Notes under the pieces: model-generated
Told to the model about the DNA's origin: nothing
Database searches by the model: none
What the model saw: only the letters and a program-made list of their open reading frames with translations
Assembly (NCBI RefSeq): GCF_037072025.1
Contig: NZ_JAXHDD010000010.1
Location: 36,757-100,756, forward strand
Source: Pseudogracilibacillus sp037072025
Lineage (GTDB): Bacteria; Bacillota; Bacilli; Bacillales; Amphibacillaceae
Reading direction: 5' to 3'
DNA length: 64,000 nucleotides
Position numbers and translations under genes: made by a program
Shown: positions 7,727 through 16,583 of the stretch, one piece after another
Layout of the letters: every line of letters begins with the position of its first letter
Position numbering within the stretch: position 1 is the first letter of the stretch

Positions 7727-8710
7727 TTACATGGTAAAGTCGGGCTTGTAAAGTGTTAATTTTGCTTTTTCTTGTTTTACTTCTTCACCAGTTATAACGT
7801 GTAAGAACGTTGACGCTTCATCGAACCAGCTATCTGGTGCTTCATGACCCCAGAATGTTTGACGTGTCTTATCATTAACGCTCCAGCGTTTTGGTTCAAA
7901 ATCTCCATCACCTGTAAAATAGTCACCAAAATAAAATTCAATTCGATGTCCATCTGGATCGCGCAAGTATAAGAAAAATGCGTTTGACAATCCATGTCTT
8001 CCTGGCCCTCTTTCGATACTATCAGCCATCCCCATTGAAGCTAATACATCACAAGCATGAATTAATGCTAGTGGATCTGGTAACCAATATCCGATATGAT
8101 GAAGCAATGGTCCATCTCCGTTCATAAATGCCTGATCATGAACATTCCCTTTCCGGTGCGTCCAAATTGCCCACAAACTTCCTTCATCATCTTCAGTATA
8201 TTCTGAACTTCTAAAACCAAATTCTTGATTATAAAAATCATACGCTTTTTGAACATCTGGCACTAAACAGTTTAAATGATCTATACGCTGCACTCTTGCA
8301 CCTTTGTGTAAGTCATAACGTTGTAATAAACTTTCCACTTTATCCATTTCAGAAAAAAATTCTAAGGAAAGCCCTGAAACGTCTTGCACACGTAAAGCTC
8401 TTCCAATGGCATGTTGCTCGCCTTTTTCTAACCATCTATAAGGAAGGTTATTTTTAATTGCAACTTGTTCAATTTGATCCAAATCGGCATCCGCATACAC
8501 TTTATAACTAATAACTTCAACAGCTGGCTTATCTGCTTTTTTCAGCAAAAGACTATGATGTCCTTGCTCCTCATATCCTCGTAAATAAATACTGTTTTCA
8601 TCAGATTCCGTTTCCACAAATCCTAATGCGTCAACATAAAATTTTCTCGAAGCATCTAAATCGGTTACATGCAACACAGCTCTTCCAGTTCTCGTAATAT
8701 CAAAACTCAT
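7727..8710 (-). CDS. hpaD: 3,4-dihydroxyphenylacetate 2,3-dioxygenase (extradiol, type I)
   Basis: The 327-residue protein consists of two vicinal-oxygen-chelate modules, an N-terminal (about 8-120) and a catalytic C-terminal one (about 140-265). The metal triad of homoprotocatechuate dioxygenases is visible: His145 (RIDHLN), His205 (LLHHIGYW) and Glu258 (HRIEFY), with spacing like that of the Brevibacterium enzyme. It cleaves the ring of 3,4-dihydroxyphenylacetate to 5-carboxymethyl-2-hydroxymuconate semialdehyde using Fe(II) or Mn(II). The gene sits between hpaB and the ribF-like gene. The ATG follows GGGGGATAACG. Confidence 0.93.
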   Translation of the reverse strand: MSFDITRTGRAVLHVTDLDASRKFYVDALGFVETESDENSIYLRGYEEQGHHSLLLKKADKPAVEVISYKVYADADLDQIEQVAIKNNLPYRWLEKGEQHAIGRALRVQDVSGLSLEFFSEMDKVESLLQRYDLHKGARVQRIDHLNCLVPDVQKAYDFYNQEFGFRSSEYTEDDEGSLWAIWTHRKGNVHDQAFMNGDGPLLHHIGYWLPDPLALIHACDVLASMGMADSIERGPGRHGLSNAFFLYLRDPDGHRIEFYFGDYFTGDGDFEPKRWSVNDKTRQTFWGHEAPDSWFDEASTFLHVITGEEVKQEKAKLTLYKPDFTM

Positions 8711-8742
8711 TTCGTTATCCCCCTAACTTTTATCGGATTAAA

Positions 8743-10206
8743 TTATTTACTTGGTTGTTTTGTTGCTTCTTTTAAGAAGTCCGCTACACGCTGTTTATAC
8801 GGTTCTTTTTCAAAATTATCAAAGTAAGTCATTCCCATACGAACTGGATCTCCAAAGAAGTAATATTCGTAATGATTTTGTCTGGAACCGAATGCACTTG
8901 CAGTTAAGTCCCAGGCAAGACGGAATAATTGCACCCGCTCATATCCATTTAGGTTTTTAGATTGTAATCCCCGTTCAATGATTGGTCCAATGTCTTCGTT
9001 TGCAAAATCAGCTTCAGTAGGAATTCCTGTTAGCCCTGATGCTGCAAGTACCCGAATAATTTCAGTCAAAGATGGATAAATACGTGGGAACCAGTTTCTA
9101 GCTGCATCAAGTGCAGCAAAATCCGGATTCATTGTTCCGTATTTATCAAGTGTTGCATTATGTTCTGCACGATATAAATGTGAACGCATTGTTTCTAATG
9201 TAATCATAATATCGCGACCTTTATCTTTTACATGCTGGAACTGGTCAATTCCGATCGCGTCCATAATACTAAGTGCTACCCCTAAAATAAACTCTGTTTT
9301 TACAATTGCCTTAGCAACAACTTGGTGTGACATGTGCACTACTGCATTTGTTTCAGCAAAAGTACGGTTACAAACAGAAGAATTACCACAAACAAACACT
9401 TTTTCCCAAGGTACGAAAACGTTATCAAATGAAATAATCGTATCTCCTTCTTCGTAACGAGAGGACAATGGATAATCCCATTTATTATCCTTATAATCCC
9501 ACGGCTCACGACTTATATGAGTAATTCCTGGCGTGTTGTTCGGTACAACAAATGCTAATGAGTATGGATCATCTAACTCTCCAGCTTTTTTAACGGTTGA
9601 TGGAAAAACAAGCGTCTCATCTGTGATTGCACCTTGAGTGGCAAGTAAACGAATACCGTCAACAATAATACCATCCGAACGTTCTTCTACTAGATGTAGA
9701 GCAACATTTGCATCCTTCTGTTCGTGCTGGGCTTTTGCACGGTTAACTTGTGGATGAATTAATGTATGTGTCAAACTAATATCGTTTTCACGAGCATACT
9801 CATAATAATCACGAGCGTTCTTCGCAAAACGTGGATCTGCTTCAGCAAATAAATCGTTATTCATTCCCATTGCCATTACTTCAGCGTTAAGATAGTCTGG
9901 TGCACGACCCATCATTCCATTATGTGAAAGTGCCCACTCTTGAATTGCCTCTCTTCTTGCGATTAAATCGTCAATTGTTGTTGGGTGTTTGAATGTCATA
10001 CCAACCTTGTCTCCAGTAGTTGGAGATGTGTACAACATTTTATCTGCCTTTTCGTGTTGCAGATCGTATAATTTAGCCATCGAATCAATAACATTTTTAA
10101 ATGCTGGATGTGTTGTTACATCTTCTACTTTCTCACCATTCGCATATACATTATTTTTAGCCTTCTGTAATCTCTCTTTATATTTCTTACCTGTTTTAGC
10201 TCCCAT
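8743..10206 (-). CDS. hpaB: 4-hydroxyphenylacetate 3-monooxygenase, oxygenase component
   Basis: The 487-residue acyl-CoA-dehydrogenase-fold flavin monooxygenase has the usual HpaB length. Recognisable regions are KHPTTIDDLIARREA, MMGRAPDYLN (about 97-106), ISLTHTLIHPQVNRAK (substrate/flavin loop) and FDNVFVPWEKVF in the middle domain. With FADH2 from HpaC it ortho-hydroxylates 4-hydroxyphenylacetate. It is the first gene of the operon, with AAGGAGGAATTT before the ATG, a cre-like site about 70 bp upstream and a divergent LysR gene. The later-pathway genes hpaE, hpaH and hpaI are not in this window and may lie to the left or elsewhere. Confidence 0.95.
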   Translation of the reverse strand: MGAKTGKKYKERLQKAKNNVYANGEKVEDVTTHPAFKNVIDSMAKLYDLQHEKADKMLYTSPTTGDKVGMTFKHPTTIDDLIARREAIQEWALSHNGMMGRAPDYLNAEVMAMGMNNDLFAEADPRFAKNARDYYEYARENDISLTHTLIHPQVNRAKAQHEQKDANVALHLVEERSDGIIVDGIRLLATQGAITDETLVFPSTVKKAGELDDPYSLAFVVPNNTPGITHISREPWDYKDNKWDYPLSSRYEEGDTIISFDNVFVPWEKVFVCGNSSVCNRTFAETNAVVHMSHQVVAKAIVKTEFILGVALSIMDAIGIDQFQHVKDKGRDIMITLETMRSHLYRAEHNATLDKYGTMNPDFAALDAARNWFPRIYPSLTEIIRVLAASGLTGIPTEADFANEDIGPIIERGLQSKNLNGYERVQLFRLAWDLTASAFGSRQNHYEYYFFGDPVRMGMTYFDNFEKEPYKQRVADFLKEATKQPSK

Positions 10207-10271
10207 TTGGTAAATTCCTCCTTAAATTTGTTAAATTTTCGCCTTTCGATTTTTGGTGTATAATAAATATA

Positions 10272-10285
10272 AAGTAGCGCTTTCA
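10272..10285 (-). promoter_or_regulatory. cre-like site upstream of hpaB
   Basis: On the minus strand the sequence TGAAAGCGCTAC matches the CcpA operator core TGWAANCGNTNW well. It lies about 66-79 bp upstream of the hpaB start in the hpaB/LysR divergent region, consistent with carbon catabolite repression of aromatic catabolism. Confidence 0.55.
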
Positions 10286-10482
10286 TTTCCGTTTTTATAC
10301 ATCACCTCTTTGTATAGTTTTCTGCCATTTAGAATAGATTTAATTAAATAACATAACTTAAAACCTTTTCCATGTAATTTTTTGTATTAATCTCATTATC
10401 ATATATGTTATGATATATGTAAAATATTAAAAATGTTTGTTTTCTATATTAAAATCATATACTAGTGGGGTGAATTCGTCCA

Positions 10483-11364
10483 ATGAACATTAAACAGCTT
10501 CGTTACTTTTATGAAATTGCAAATGAAGGTCAAATTACAAGAGCCGCCAAAAAGCTACATATCGCCCAGCCACCGCTAAGTCAAGCATTAAAAGCATTGG
10601 AAGCAAATCTCGGAGTCCTTTTATTTGAAAGAAATGGAAGACAAATGGAACTAACTAAAGCAGGTGAAGTTTTATATGAAAAGGCAAAGACAATATTTTA
10701 TAAAATTGAAGAAACAATTATTGAAGTGAAAGAAACAGGAAAAGGAGTTCGAGGAACTTTATCTATCGGGTGCAATAAATCTTGTTTTTCTCATATTCCT
10801 AAAAATATAAGCATTTACCAGCATAGTTTTCCACAAGTAAAGTTTCAGTTAATAGAAGGAGATTCTTATTTTTTAGCGAAACAATTAATCGAAAGAGAGA
10901 TTGAATTAGCATTTATACGCCTACCTATAGACATGAATGGCTTTGACTTTCTCGAACTACCATCTGAAGAGTACGTGGCTGTTGTCCATAATAATTGGAT
11001 TGATGATCCAACTAGGACTAGTATCTCTATGAAAGACCTTGCAAAAATACCACTTTTATTACTACACCGAATCAGAGGTGTAGGGCAATTTGAAATTATT
11101 ATGGATAAATTTATGGAGGAAGGATTAAAACCAACTATTCTTTGTGAATCACCAAACGTAGATATGTTATTGGATCTTATAAATGAGGGACTTGGGGCTA
11201 CAATTGTTCCACAATCCACTTTGTTAAAACAGAATACAAAAAATGTATCCGTTTTAAAAATAGTAAACACAACAATTGTTTCTAAATCAGCAATCATCTG
11301 GTTAAAAGACAGATATATATCAAAAAGTGCTGAAAGGTTTATAGAATTGTTTAAACAGAAATAA
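10483..11364 (+). CDS. LysR-family transcriptional regulator of the hpa operon
   Basis: The 293-residue protein has a canonical LysR layout: N-terminal winged HTH (about 1-60, MNIKQLRYFYEIANEGQI, AAKKLHIAQPPLSQALKALE) and a periplasmic-binding-protein-like effector domain (about 90-290). It is transcribed away from hpaB, with a roughly 275-bp shared control region. This position makes it the likely activator responding to 4-hydroxyphenylacetate or a pathway intermediate; many Gram-negative hpa clusters use other regulator types, so this is inference. The ATG follows GGGGTGAATTC. Confidence 0.88.
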   Translation: MNIKQLRYFYEIANEGQITRAAKKLHIAQPPLSQALKALEANLGVLLFERNGRQMELTKAGEVLYEKAKTIFYKIEETIIEVKETGKGVRGTLSIGCNKSCFSHIPKNISIYQHSFPQVKFQLIEGDSYFLAKQLIEREIELAFIRLPIDMNGFDFLELPSEEYVAVVHNNWIDDPTRTSISMKDLAKIPLLLLHRIRGVGQFEIIMDKFMEEGLKPTILCESPNVDMLLDLINEGLGATIVPQSTLLKQNTKNVSVLKIVNTTIVSKSAIIWLKDRYISKSAERFIELFKQK

Positions 11365-11396
11365 TAATTTTTATAAACTTGTACATTCTTTTTATC

Positions 11397-11447
11397 AAAA
11401 AAGAATCCATCCTTCAGCTATTTTTGTGAAGCGGAGGATTCTTTTGA
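11397..11447. terminator. Bidirectional terminator between LysR and the HAD gene
   Basis: A long imperfect stem (AAGAATCC..CCTTCA with TGAAG..GGATTCTT) is flanked by A-run and T-run, so it can terminate both the LysR gene and the convergent HAD phosphatase gene. Confidence 0.75.
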
Positions 11448-11449
11448 TT

Positions 11450-11992
11450 TTAATTGAAAACATCTCCATGATTTTGTTCAAGCCAACTAGAAAAATCTAA
11501 TAAATCCCTAAACTGTAAATCCGCATTTGCTTGTTCCTTTCGAGTGCCTACTAAAACAGTCTTTACTCCTGCTTCCTTTCCTGCTTCAATATCAGGTGCC
11601 CTATCACCAACCATATAACTTTTCGCTAAGTCTATCTTATGTTTTTGGGCCAAGTTAAGAATCATTTTCGGCTTAGGTTTTCGGCATTTACAACCTTCAT
11701 TAGGTTGATGAGGACAATACGCAATATCATCAATTTCAGCACCATAGACAGATAAGTCTTGTCTCATCTTCTTATGAATATTTTTTAACGATGTTTCTTT
11801 CATAAACCCAAGTCCAATACCTCCTTGGTTTGTAACAACGAAAACTTTGTAATTTAAATTGTTTAGCTTTTTAATTGCCTCACCAGCACCATCAAGTAAA
11901 TAGAAATCTTTCGGTTTATTTACAAATTTCACACGATAACTAAGTACTTCATTTATCACGCCATCCCGATCAAGAAAAATTGCTTTATCCAC
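11450..11992 (-). CDS. HAD-IIIA phosphatase (GmhB / histidinol-phosphatase type)
   Basis: The 180-residue protein contains HAD motif I (FLDRDGVINE, nucleophile Asp8 and Asp10), motif II (VVTNQGGI), the KPKPKMIL lysine region and motif III/IV (MVGDRAPDIEAGKEAG). A zinc-binding loop of the CPHQP..CKCRKP type (about 98-110) is diagnostic for the HAD-IIIA group that includes D-glycero-D-manno-heptose 1,7-bisphosphate 7-phosphatase and the HisB N-domain. The exact substrate cannot be read from sequence: no heptose or histidine gene is adjacent. It is a monocistronic gene convergent with the LysR gene. Confidence 0.85.
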   Translation of the reverse strand: MDKAIFLDRDGVINEVLSYRVKFVNKPKDFYLLDGAGEAIKKLNNLNYKVFVVTNQGGIGLGFMKETSLKNIHKKMRQDLSVYGAEIDDIAYCPHQPNEGCKCRKPKPKMILNLAQKHKIDLAKSYMVGDRAPDIEAGKEAGVKTVLVGTRKEQANADLQFRDLLDFSSWLEQNHGDVFN

Positions 11993-12079
11993 AATTAACC
12001 TCCATATTTATAATAGTGGATCTCACACAGAAAGTTCAGCTTAAATCATTTCAGTGGTGTTGACTTAAGTCCAGCATTT

Positions 12080-12616
12080 TTACAGTTTAGCAATTTCAAC
12101 AAAATTTCGGTGTATAATAAAATTATTCAACGCCTTCATTGCATCTCGAATGAAGAAAATTTTCAAATTTTTTCCAACTAAGTCCCAATTACCATCCTCT
12201 GTGTAAAACTTCACATCAAATCCACGAGGATCTCGCACCGTCTCAGGTGAGTGATTTCCATGAACAACAGTTGAGAAACGCACAAAAACAGGCGTTTTTT
12301 CCCCTTTTTCTTGAAAAACTTTTGCACGAGTATGTTTGGAGACAGGCTCATCTCCAACTGTTCCATATGTTTCAAAATAACCGTGAGCTCCTGAACCACG
12401 AGCATGGGCAATTCGTTCAGGTATTTTTTCTCTGTCAAAATAACTGATTTTTTTCAAAAAGTCATAATTCTCCAACATCGCTGGTCCTCGGTAACCGACA
12501 GTACGTATATTTTGATTATTCGTAACAGGATGTCCCTGTCTTGTTGTTAATGTATCATCATGTTCAATATTTGTTTCATGATTTTCATTTTCTTTTTTCA
12601 CGGTAACCTTCTTCAA
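12080..12616 (-). pseudogene. Catalase N-terminal remnant
   Basis: The first about 160 residues are typical monofunctional haem catalase: VTNNQNIRTVGYRGP, the distal haem His in IPERIAHARGSGAHGYF, FVRFSTVVHGNHSPETVRDP and GNWDLVGKNLKIFFIRDAMK. After that point similarity ends abruptly and about 18 unrelated residues lead to a stop, whereas catalases are 480-550 residues long. The proximal tyrosine ligand and the rest of the haem pocket are missing, so no activity is expected. The junction looks like a deletion or insertion scar: the DNA downstream (12000-12100) contains no other catalase sequence. ATG spacing to a ribosome site is poor. Confidence 0.85.
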
Positions 12617-13066
12617 AGTTATCTAATTTTTGCATGTATACTATAACCAAAAAGAAAGCAATTATGCATTACTTCTACTGTTATGATAAGCTAGAAATTG
12701 AGATAGTTTAGAAAGGATGGTTTATTTATGAACTACATAACATTAAATTTGAACTAGTTCGGATCATAAAATTTGACACACTTCCAATGATAAATGTGAA
12801 AGGGATTATTAGTTTGAATGCTATTCATTTTTTCATGATATTTTCCCCTGACGTTATTAAAATTATGATGATACTTTATCCAACTATCAATGTACAACTT
12901 ACATCTTTACCCATCTCGTTTCCTAGACTTATTATTATAAAGAGCACTTTAGTCCAATATTAAAACGAGAAATATTGGAAAAAATACACTTACATTCTTT
13001 TTTAATAAATTAAAAAAGAAATCAAGTATCCTAGGAAATATTCGTAAAAACATGACAAGCCGAAAA
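12617..13066. other. 450-bp gap without a recognisable gene
   Basis: AT-rich DNA between the catalase remnant and the serine-hydrolase gene. I see only very short frames (for example a 9-codon one at about 12728) and no clear terminator, repeat or RNA. It may be decayed sequence linked to the catalase deletion. Confidence 0.4.
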
Positions 13067-14179
13067 CTATTTATTAATAAGCTCATCACGATATAATTTA
13101 TCCGATAAAAGTTTTAATTCAAATTCATTTAGGCTTTTCATTAATTTAAACGCTTCATACCATTTTAAGTCGTTGAAAAATATCACTAGTTCATATTTAT
13201 TATCAACTATATCTTCTGCAAACAAAGCATCAGTCAAAATGTAAAGCGTAGAGCCACCTTTTTTTCCAGCACGTTTTAACCATTCTTGGTTCGCTTCATT
13301 TTCCATCGTCATGCCAAGCACATATTCTAATTCTTTTTGAGCGACAGCCGGGAACTTTTCATCGTTGATCATTGCCATAATTTTTGCATATTCCGAAGTG
13401 GTAGACTTAATAAATGCATCAGAAAAGTAACGGTCAAAATCTGCATCCCACCATTCTGTAATATTGGCATTGCTCTTATAATCTGCTTCCTTTTCTAAAG
13501 TATCATGAATATGAGTTGCGAGTTTAATCCATTCTTCATCCTCCATAACTCGCATCTTATGAATAATCTCGTCTTTTATATCTTTCATTGATTCATTTGG
13601 ATACTCACTCTTCTTTATTTCAAATGGTATAAAAAGGGCTGATGTAAAGTAATATAGCGGAGTGTGAGCTACAATGCCAAGTGTCGACATACGTTTTTCA
13701 ATATTTTCGATCCCTAACTTTCCCATCAAATATTCAGTATTTGCATTGGAACTAACTGCCATCATTCCCCGAGCTACTTCTCTTAATGAAACACTCTCAT
13801 CCTTAATTTGATCAGTCTCTTTCATATAGTCTAACCAAATCTTATGAGCACCGCCATCTAAGTTAGGAACATAAAACACCTCAAGCTCAGACAATTTAAT
13901 TTGCTCATTAGGATCTATCACATCTTCTTTTACCTGATAAGCATATTCAAGCGCTACTACTATTTTTACTGTACTAGCTAATGACATTAGCTTATCAGAA
14001 TTAATTGCCAGCCTTGTCTTACTATTCTCATTAAAAACAAATGAAGAGTTCATATTATTTTTGTTTAATTTTTTCCATACATATGTCGGGCTAGATGAAT
14101 TCAGCCAAAAGACAAAACCAACACTAATTAATAAAATAATACCGAAAACAATTCCAATTATTACTAAATATTTGACCAC
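13067..14179 (-). CDS. Membrane-anchored class A beta-lactamase-fold serine hydrolase
   Basis: The start is best placed at GTG 14179 (VVKYLVIIG), because GAAAGGAGAA lies 5 nt upstream; the longer frame has no ribosome site. The 370-residue product has one N-terminal transmembrane anchor (about 4-27) and an extracellular domain with penicillin-binding-type motifs in order: STVK (SxxK, nucleophile Ser), SSN in MMAVSSNANTEYL (SxN) and KKGGST (KTG-like). This is the beta-lactamase/transpeptidase fold. Class A beta-lactamases carry an omega-loop Glu (ExxLN) that I do not see clearly, and the domain is longer, so a peptidase/esterase or wall role is as likely as antibiotic resistance. Confidence 0.7.
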   Translation of the reverse strand: MVKYLVIIGIVFGIILLISVGFVFWLNSSSPTYVWKKLNKNNMNSSFVFNENSKTRLAINSDKLMSLASTVKIVVALEYAYQVKEDVIDPNEQIKLSELEVFYVPNLDGGAHKIWLDYMKETDQIKDESVSLREVARGMMAVSSNANTEYLMGKLGIENIEKRMSTLGIVAHTPLYYFTSALFIPFEIKKSEYPNESMKDIKDEIIHKMRVMEDEEWIKLATHIHDTLEKEADYKSNANITEWWDADFDRYFSDAFIKSTTSEYAKIMAMINDEKFPAVAQKELEYVLGMTMENEANQEWLKRAGKKGGSTLYILTDALFAEDIVDNKYELVIFFNDLKWYEAFKLMKSLNEFELKLLSDKLYRDELINK

Positions 14180-14225
14180 TTTAGTTCTCCTTTCAACAAT
14201 ACTTATCAATAAGTCTACATAACAA

Positions 14226-14260
14226 AAAAAGAACCTTTCCATAGTAGAAAGGATTCTTTT
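14226..14260 (-). terminator. Terminator after the 58-residue membrane protein
   Basis: On the minus strand a 10-bp stem (GAATCCTTTC / GGAAAGGTTC) with a 6-nt loop runs directly into seven T, immediately after the stop at 14263. Confidence 0.85.
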
Positions 14261-14262
14261 AG

Positions 14263-14439
14263 CTAGGTTATATTCATCACGTTCCTTTTGCCATAGACGA
14301 TAGAATTCTCCCCTATTTGACTAAAAAAGAAGTCAAACGAATTGGTATGGCCGATTATAATAATTACCACAAACAATAAAATAGAAAGAATCACGATTGT
14401 CCACATACTAATTTGTAACAATTTTACCCGGTTACCCAT
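14263..14439 (-). CDS. Small membrane protein, 58 residues, unknown function
   Basis: This short gene starts at ATG 14439, has an AAGGAGTGGAGTG ribosome site 3-14 bp upstream and ends in front of a strong terminator, so it looks real despite its size. It encodes one hydrophobic helix (about residues 12-30, ISMWTIVILSILLFVVIIII) followed by a polar, possibly extracellular tail of about 28 residues (HTNSFDFFFSQ..). I do not recognise a family. It is followed by the serine-hydrolase gene in the same direction, with the terminator between them. Confidence 0.65.
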   Translation of the reverse strand: MGNRVKLLQISMWTIVILSILLFVVIIIIGHTNSFDFFFSQIGENSIVYGKRNVMNIT

Positions 14440-14685
14440 TTCACTCCACTCCTTAAAATTTTAATATAGGATATGAATGAACAAGCTAAAATGGCTGTAA
14501 CTGATGTTATTTTCTACTATACGTATGAACGGCAAATTTAGAACTGGACTCTTTTGTGTAAATACATAAGTTTTACATATATTTTACAAAGAAGAGCTTG
14601 ATAATGCAACACCTCGATGATAGTTTGTTAATATTGAACAACTAGATTTTCTGAGGGAGAACCCACTAATTGCTTAAAATAATAA

Positions 14686-15339
14686 AGTAACAGCACTTTT
14701 TGAAATATTATTCGTTTCAACAAAACTTGGATGACATCATTCAGTGGGCCTGTTGCACATTTAGGATACTTTTATGAAGTATATATTCGACGAAGAAAAT
14801 GGATGGATGAGAAAAGTTATGCAGATTTAGTTGCCTTATGTCAATTTATACCTTGCCCGGCCAGTAGTCAAGTTGGTATAGGGATTGGTGTCATGCGTGC
14901 CGGAGTTCTTGGTGGAATTTTTTCTTTCATCGGTTTTACTTTACCATCTGTTTTAGTACTTATTCTGTTCGCTTCTCTTCTTCACACATTTGGTATTGCC
15001 AACGTAGGTTGGATTCATGGATTAAAGATTGTCGCTGTTGTTGTAGTAGCTCATGCAATTTTAGGAATGGCAAAAAATCTAACACCTGATTTAAAAAGAC
15101 GCGCACTGGCATTATTTGCATTAGTTATAACGTTGATGTGGCAAACAGTCTTCACACAAATTGGCGTTATTCTCATGGCAGCAATAATCGGATATTTATG
15201 TATAGAAACAAATATAAGGAAAAATATCCGATTATTTATACTTAGTTTGATGCGACATTTCCTTTGTTCATCAACTGCTTTTTATATTAAATTTTTTATA
15301 GGTAGAAAAAGTTACCTTGCAATACGATGCACCTCGTAA
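14686..15339 (+). pseudogene. Chromate transporter (ChrA) remnant, frameshifted and truncated
   Basis: Residues from MTSFSGPVAHLGYF onward, including KSYADLVALCQFIPCPASSQVGIGIGV and GFTLPS, are the conserved N-terminal half of ChrA-type chromate/sulfate exchangers. The conserved lead-in (ILFVSTKLG) is present just upstream at 14707-14731 but in another frame: one base is missing at CTTGG|ATG, and no start codon is found in that frame. At about residue 160 homology stops and the last 40 residues are unrelated. A functional ChrA of this type has about 390 residues, so the copy is dead. Confidence 0.75.
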
Positions 15340-15372
15340 TATAATGGTGATAGTTAAAGGAGGCGTTTTTTT

Positions 15373-15696
15373 GTGGATAAAGAAATGATGAAAGGAAGTA
15401 TTGATATTTTATTATTATCTCTTATTGAGCAAAGGGATTTATATGGTTATGAAATGACTCGCATTATTAAACATTTAAGTGATGACACGTACGAAATGAG
15501 TGAAGGTACATTATATGCAGCTTTAAAACGTATGGAACGAAAAGCTTGGATCTCATCCTATTGGAAAGATACAGACAGTGGCAAACGAAAATATTATCAT
15601 ATTACCAAAGATGGAAAAGTTGAATTACAGAAAAAAAGAGACAATTGGGAATGGATTACTGATTTAATTAAACGGAGTTCGGAGAGTTTAATATGA
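15373..15696 (+). CDS. PadR-family transcriptional regulator
   Basis: The 107-residue protein is a winged-helix PadR regulator: KGSIDILLLSLIEQRDLYGYEMT (helices 1-2), SEGTLYAALKRME (recognition helix, about 43-55) and the wing GKRKYYHITKDG. The start is a GTG after AAAGGAGG. Its stop overlaps the ATG of the following membrane protein by 4 bp, so the pair is translationally coupled. PadR genes coupled to HAAS-domain membrane proteins usually encode self-regulated systems sensing envelope or antibiotic stress. The target is probably its own operon, by inference. Confidence 0.9.
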   Translation: MDKEMMKGSIDILLLSLIEQRDLYGYEMTRIIKHLSDDTYEMSEGTLYAALKRMERKAWISSYWKDTDSGKRKYYHITKDGKVELQKKRDNWEWITDLIKRSSESLI

Positions 15697-16583
15697 AAAG
15701 CCCCTTTGAAAAATTTGTATTAAAAATCGTTTCCCAAATTGATGGTACGGATGAAGAAAAAGCAGATATTTATGAAGAAATACTCATTCATCTAGAATTA
15801 ACTTGTAATAAATTCATAGAAGAAGGCTTTACAAAGACGGAAGCAGAACAACTAGCAATGGAAAGCTTCGGTGATTCAACAACGATTGGCAATGAGATGC
15901 AGGAATCGATGTTTCCGCTACGAAAACTTTTTCTTCTATTGCTTTCTGTTTTATCGATTTTCTATTCCATTTTCGTTTATCTTGCTCAATTAATTAGTGA
16001 AGGCGATGCTGAAATAACTTGGCTCGTTTCATCTATTACTACGAGTTCAGTTTTATTACTGTTTGCACTTCAAGTATTTCCTTCCATTGATCGGAAAAGA
16101 TGGATTAACACAACTTTAATTTGTCATGTCTTTGTTTATTTACTTGGAGTATTACTTGCTGATAGTATTAGTCACACTATCTCTATTTTTCTAAGCTTTA
16201 TTGCTATATCTATATTATTATTTACTATTTTCCTTATTTATCGTACAACAATTATTGATTATCATTACCATTCAAGTACGTTTGCAAAACACGTAAAATG
16301 GCTTCATTTTTTAAATATTAGTGCTGGAATTGCAGTTACTGCTTTGACATTATTTTTCTTATGGGCAATATTACTTTTCGCTGAAAGCATACCACCATCT
16401 TTGTTGTGGATTTTCATTCCTATTACTGTGTGGCTCTTGGCTTATTTTATTCAATTTCGGTTTATCAAAAAGAACAAAAATAAAGCCGCTTTTGGTTTAG
16501 CAATAATTCCGTTTCTGATACTCATCATTGCTCTTTTGTTTTTAATTTGGAGTGTTTTTCCGATTGGGGTGTTGTTTAGTTGA
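15693..16583 (+). CDS. HAAS-domain (permease-prefix) membrane protein
   Basis: The 296-residue protein begins with a soluble helical domain (about 1-75; LKIVSQIDGTDEEKADIYEEI, EQLAMESFGDSTTIGNEM) typical of the HAAS/DUF1700-like signalling domains that follow PadR regulators. It then has about six to seven transmembrane segments (about 78-95, 105-122, 133-150, 155-175, 205-228, 236-252, 264-290). It overlaps padR and the next gene by 4 bp each. Known relatives are thought to modulate the PadR partner; no transport motif is visible. Confidence 0.75.
   Translation: MKSPFEKFVLKIVSQIDGTDEEKADIYEEILIHLELTCNKFIEEGFTKTEAEQLAMESFGDSTTIGNEMQESMFPLRKLFLLLLSVLSIFYSIFVYLAQLISEGDAEITWLVSSITTSSVLLLFALQVFPSIDRKRWINTTLICHVFVYLLGVLLADSISHTISIFLSFIAISILLFTIFLIYRTTIIDYHYHSSTFAKHVKWLHFLNISAGIAVTALTLFFLWAILLFAESIPPSLLWIFIPITVWLLAYFIQFRFIKKNKNKAAFGLAIIPFLILIIALLFLIWSVFPIGVLFS

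Noticed and set aside
12080..12616. Functional small catalase
   Set aside because: Only the N-terminal third of a catalase is present and the proximal haem ligand region is missing.
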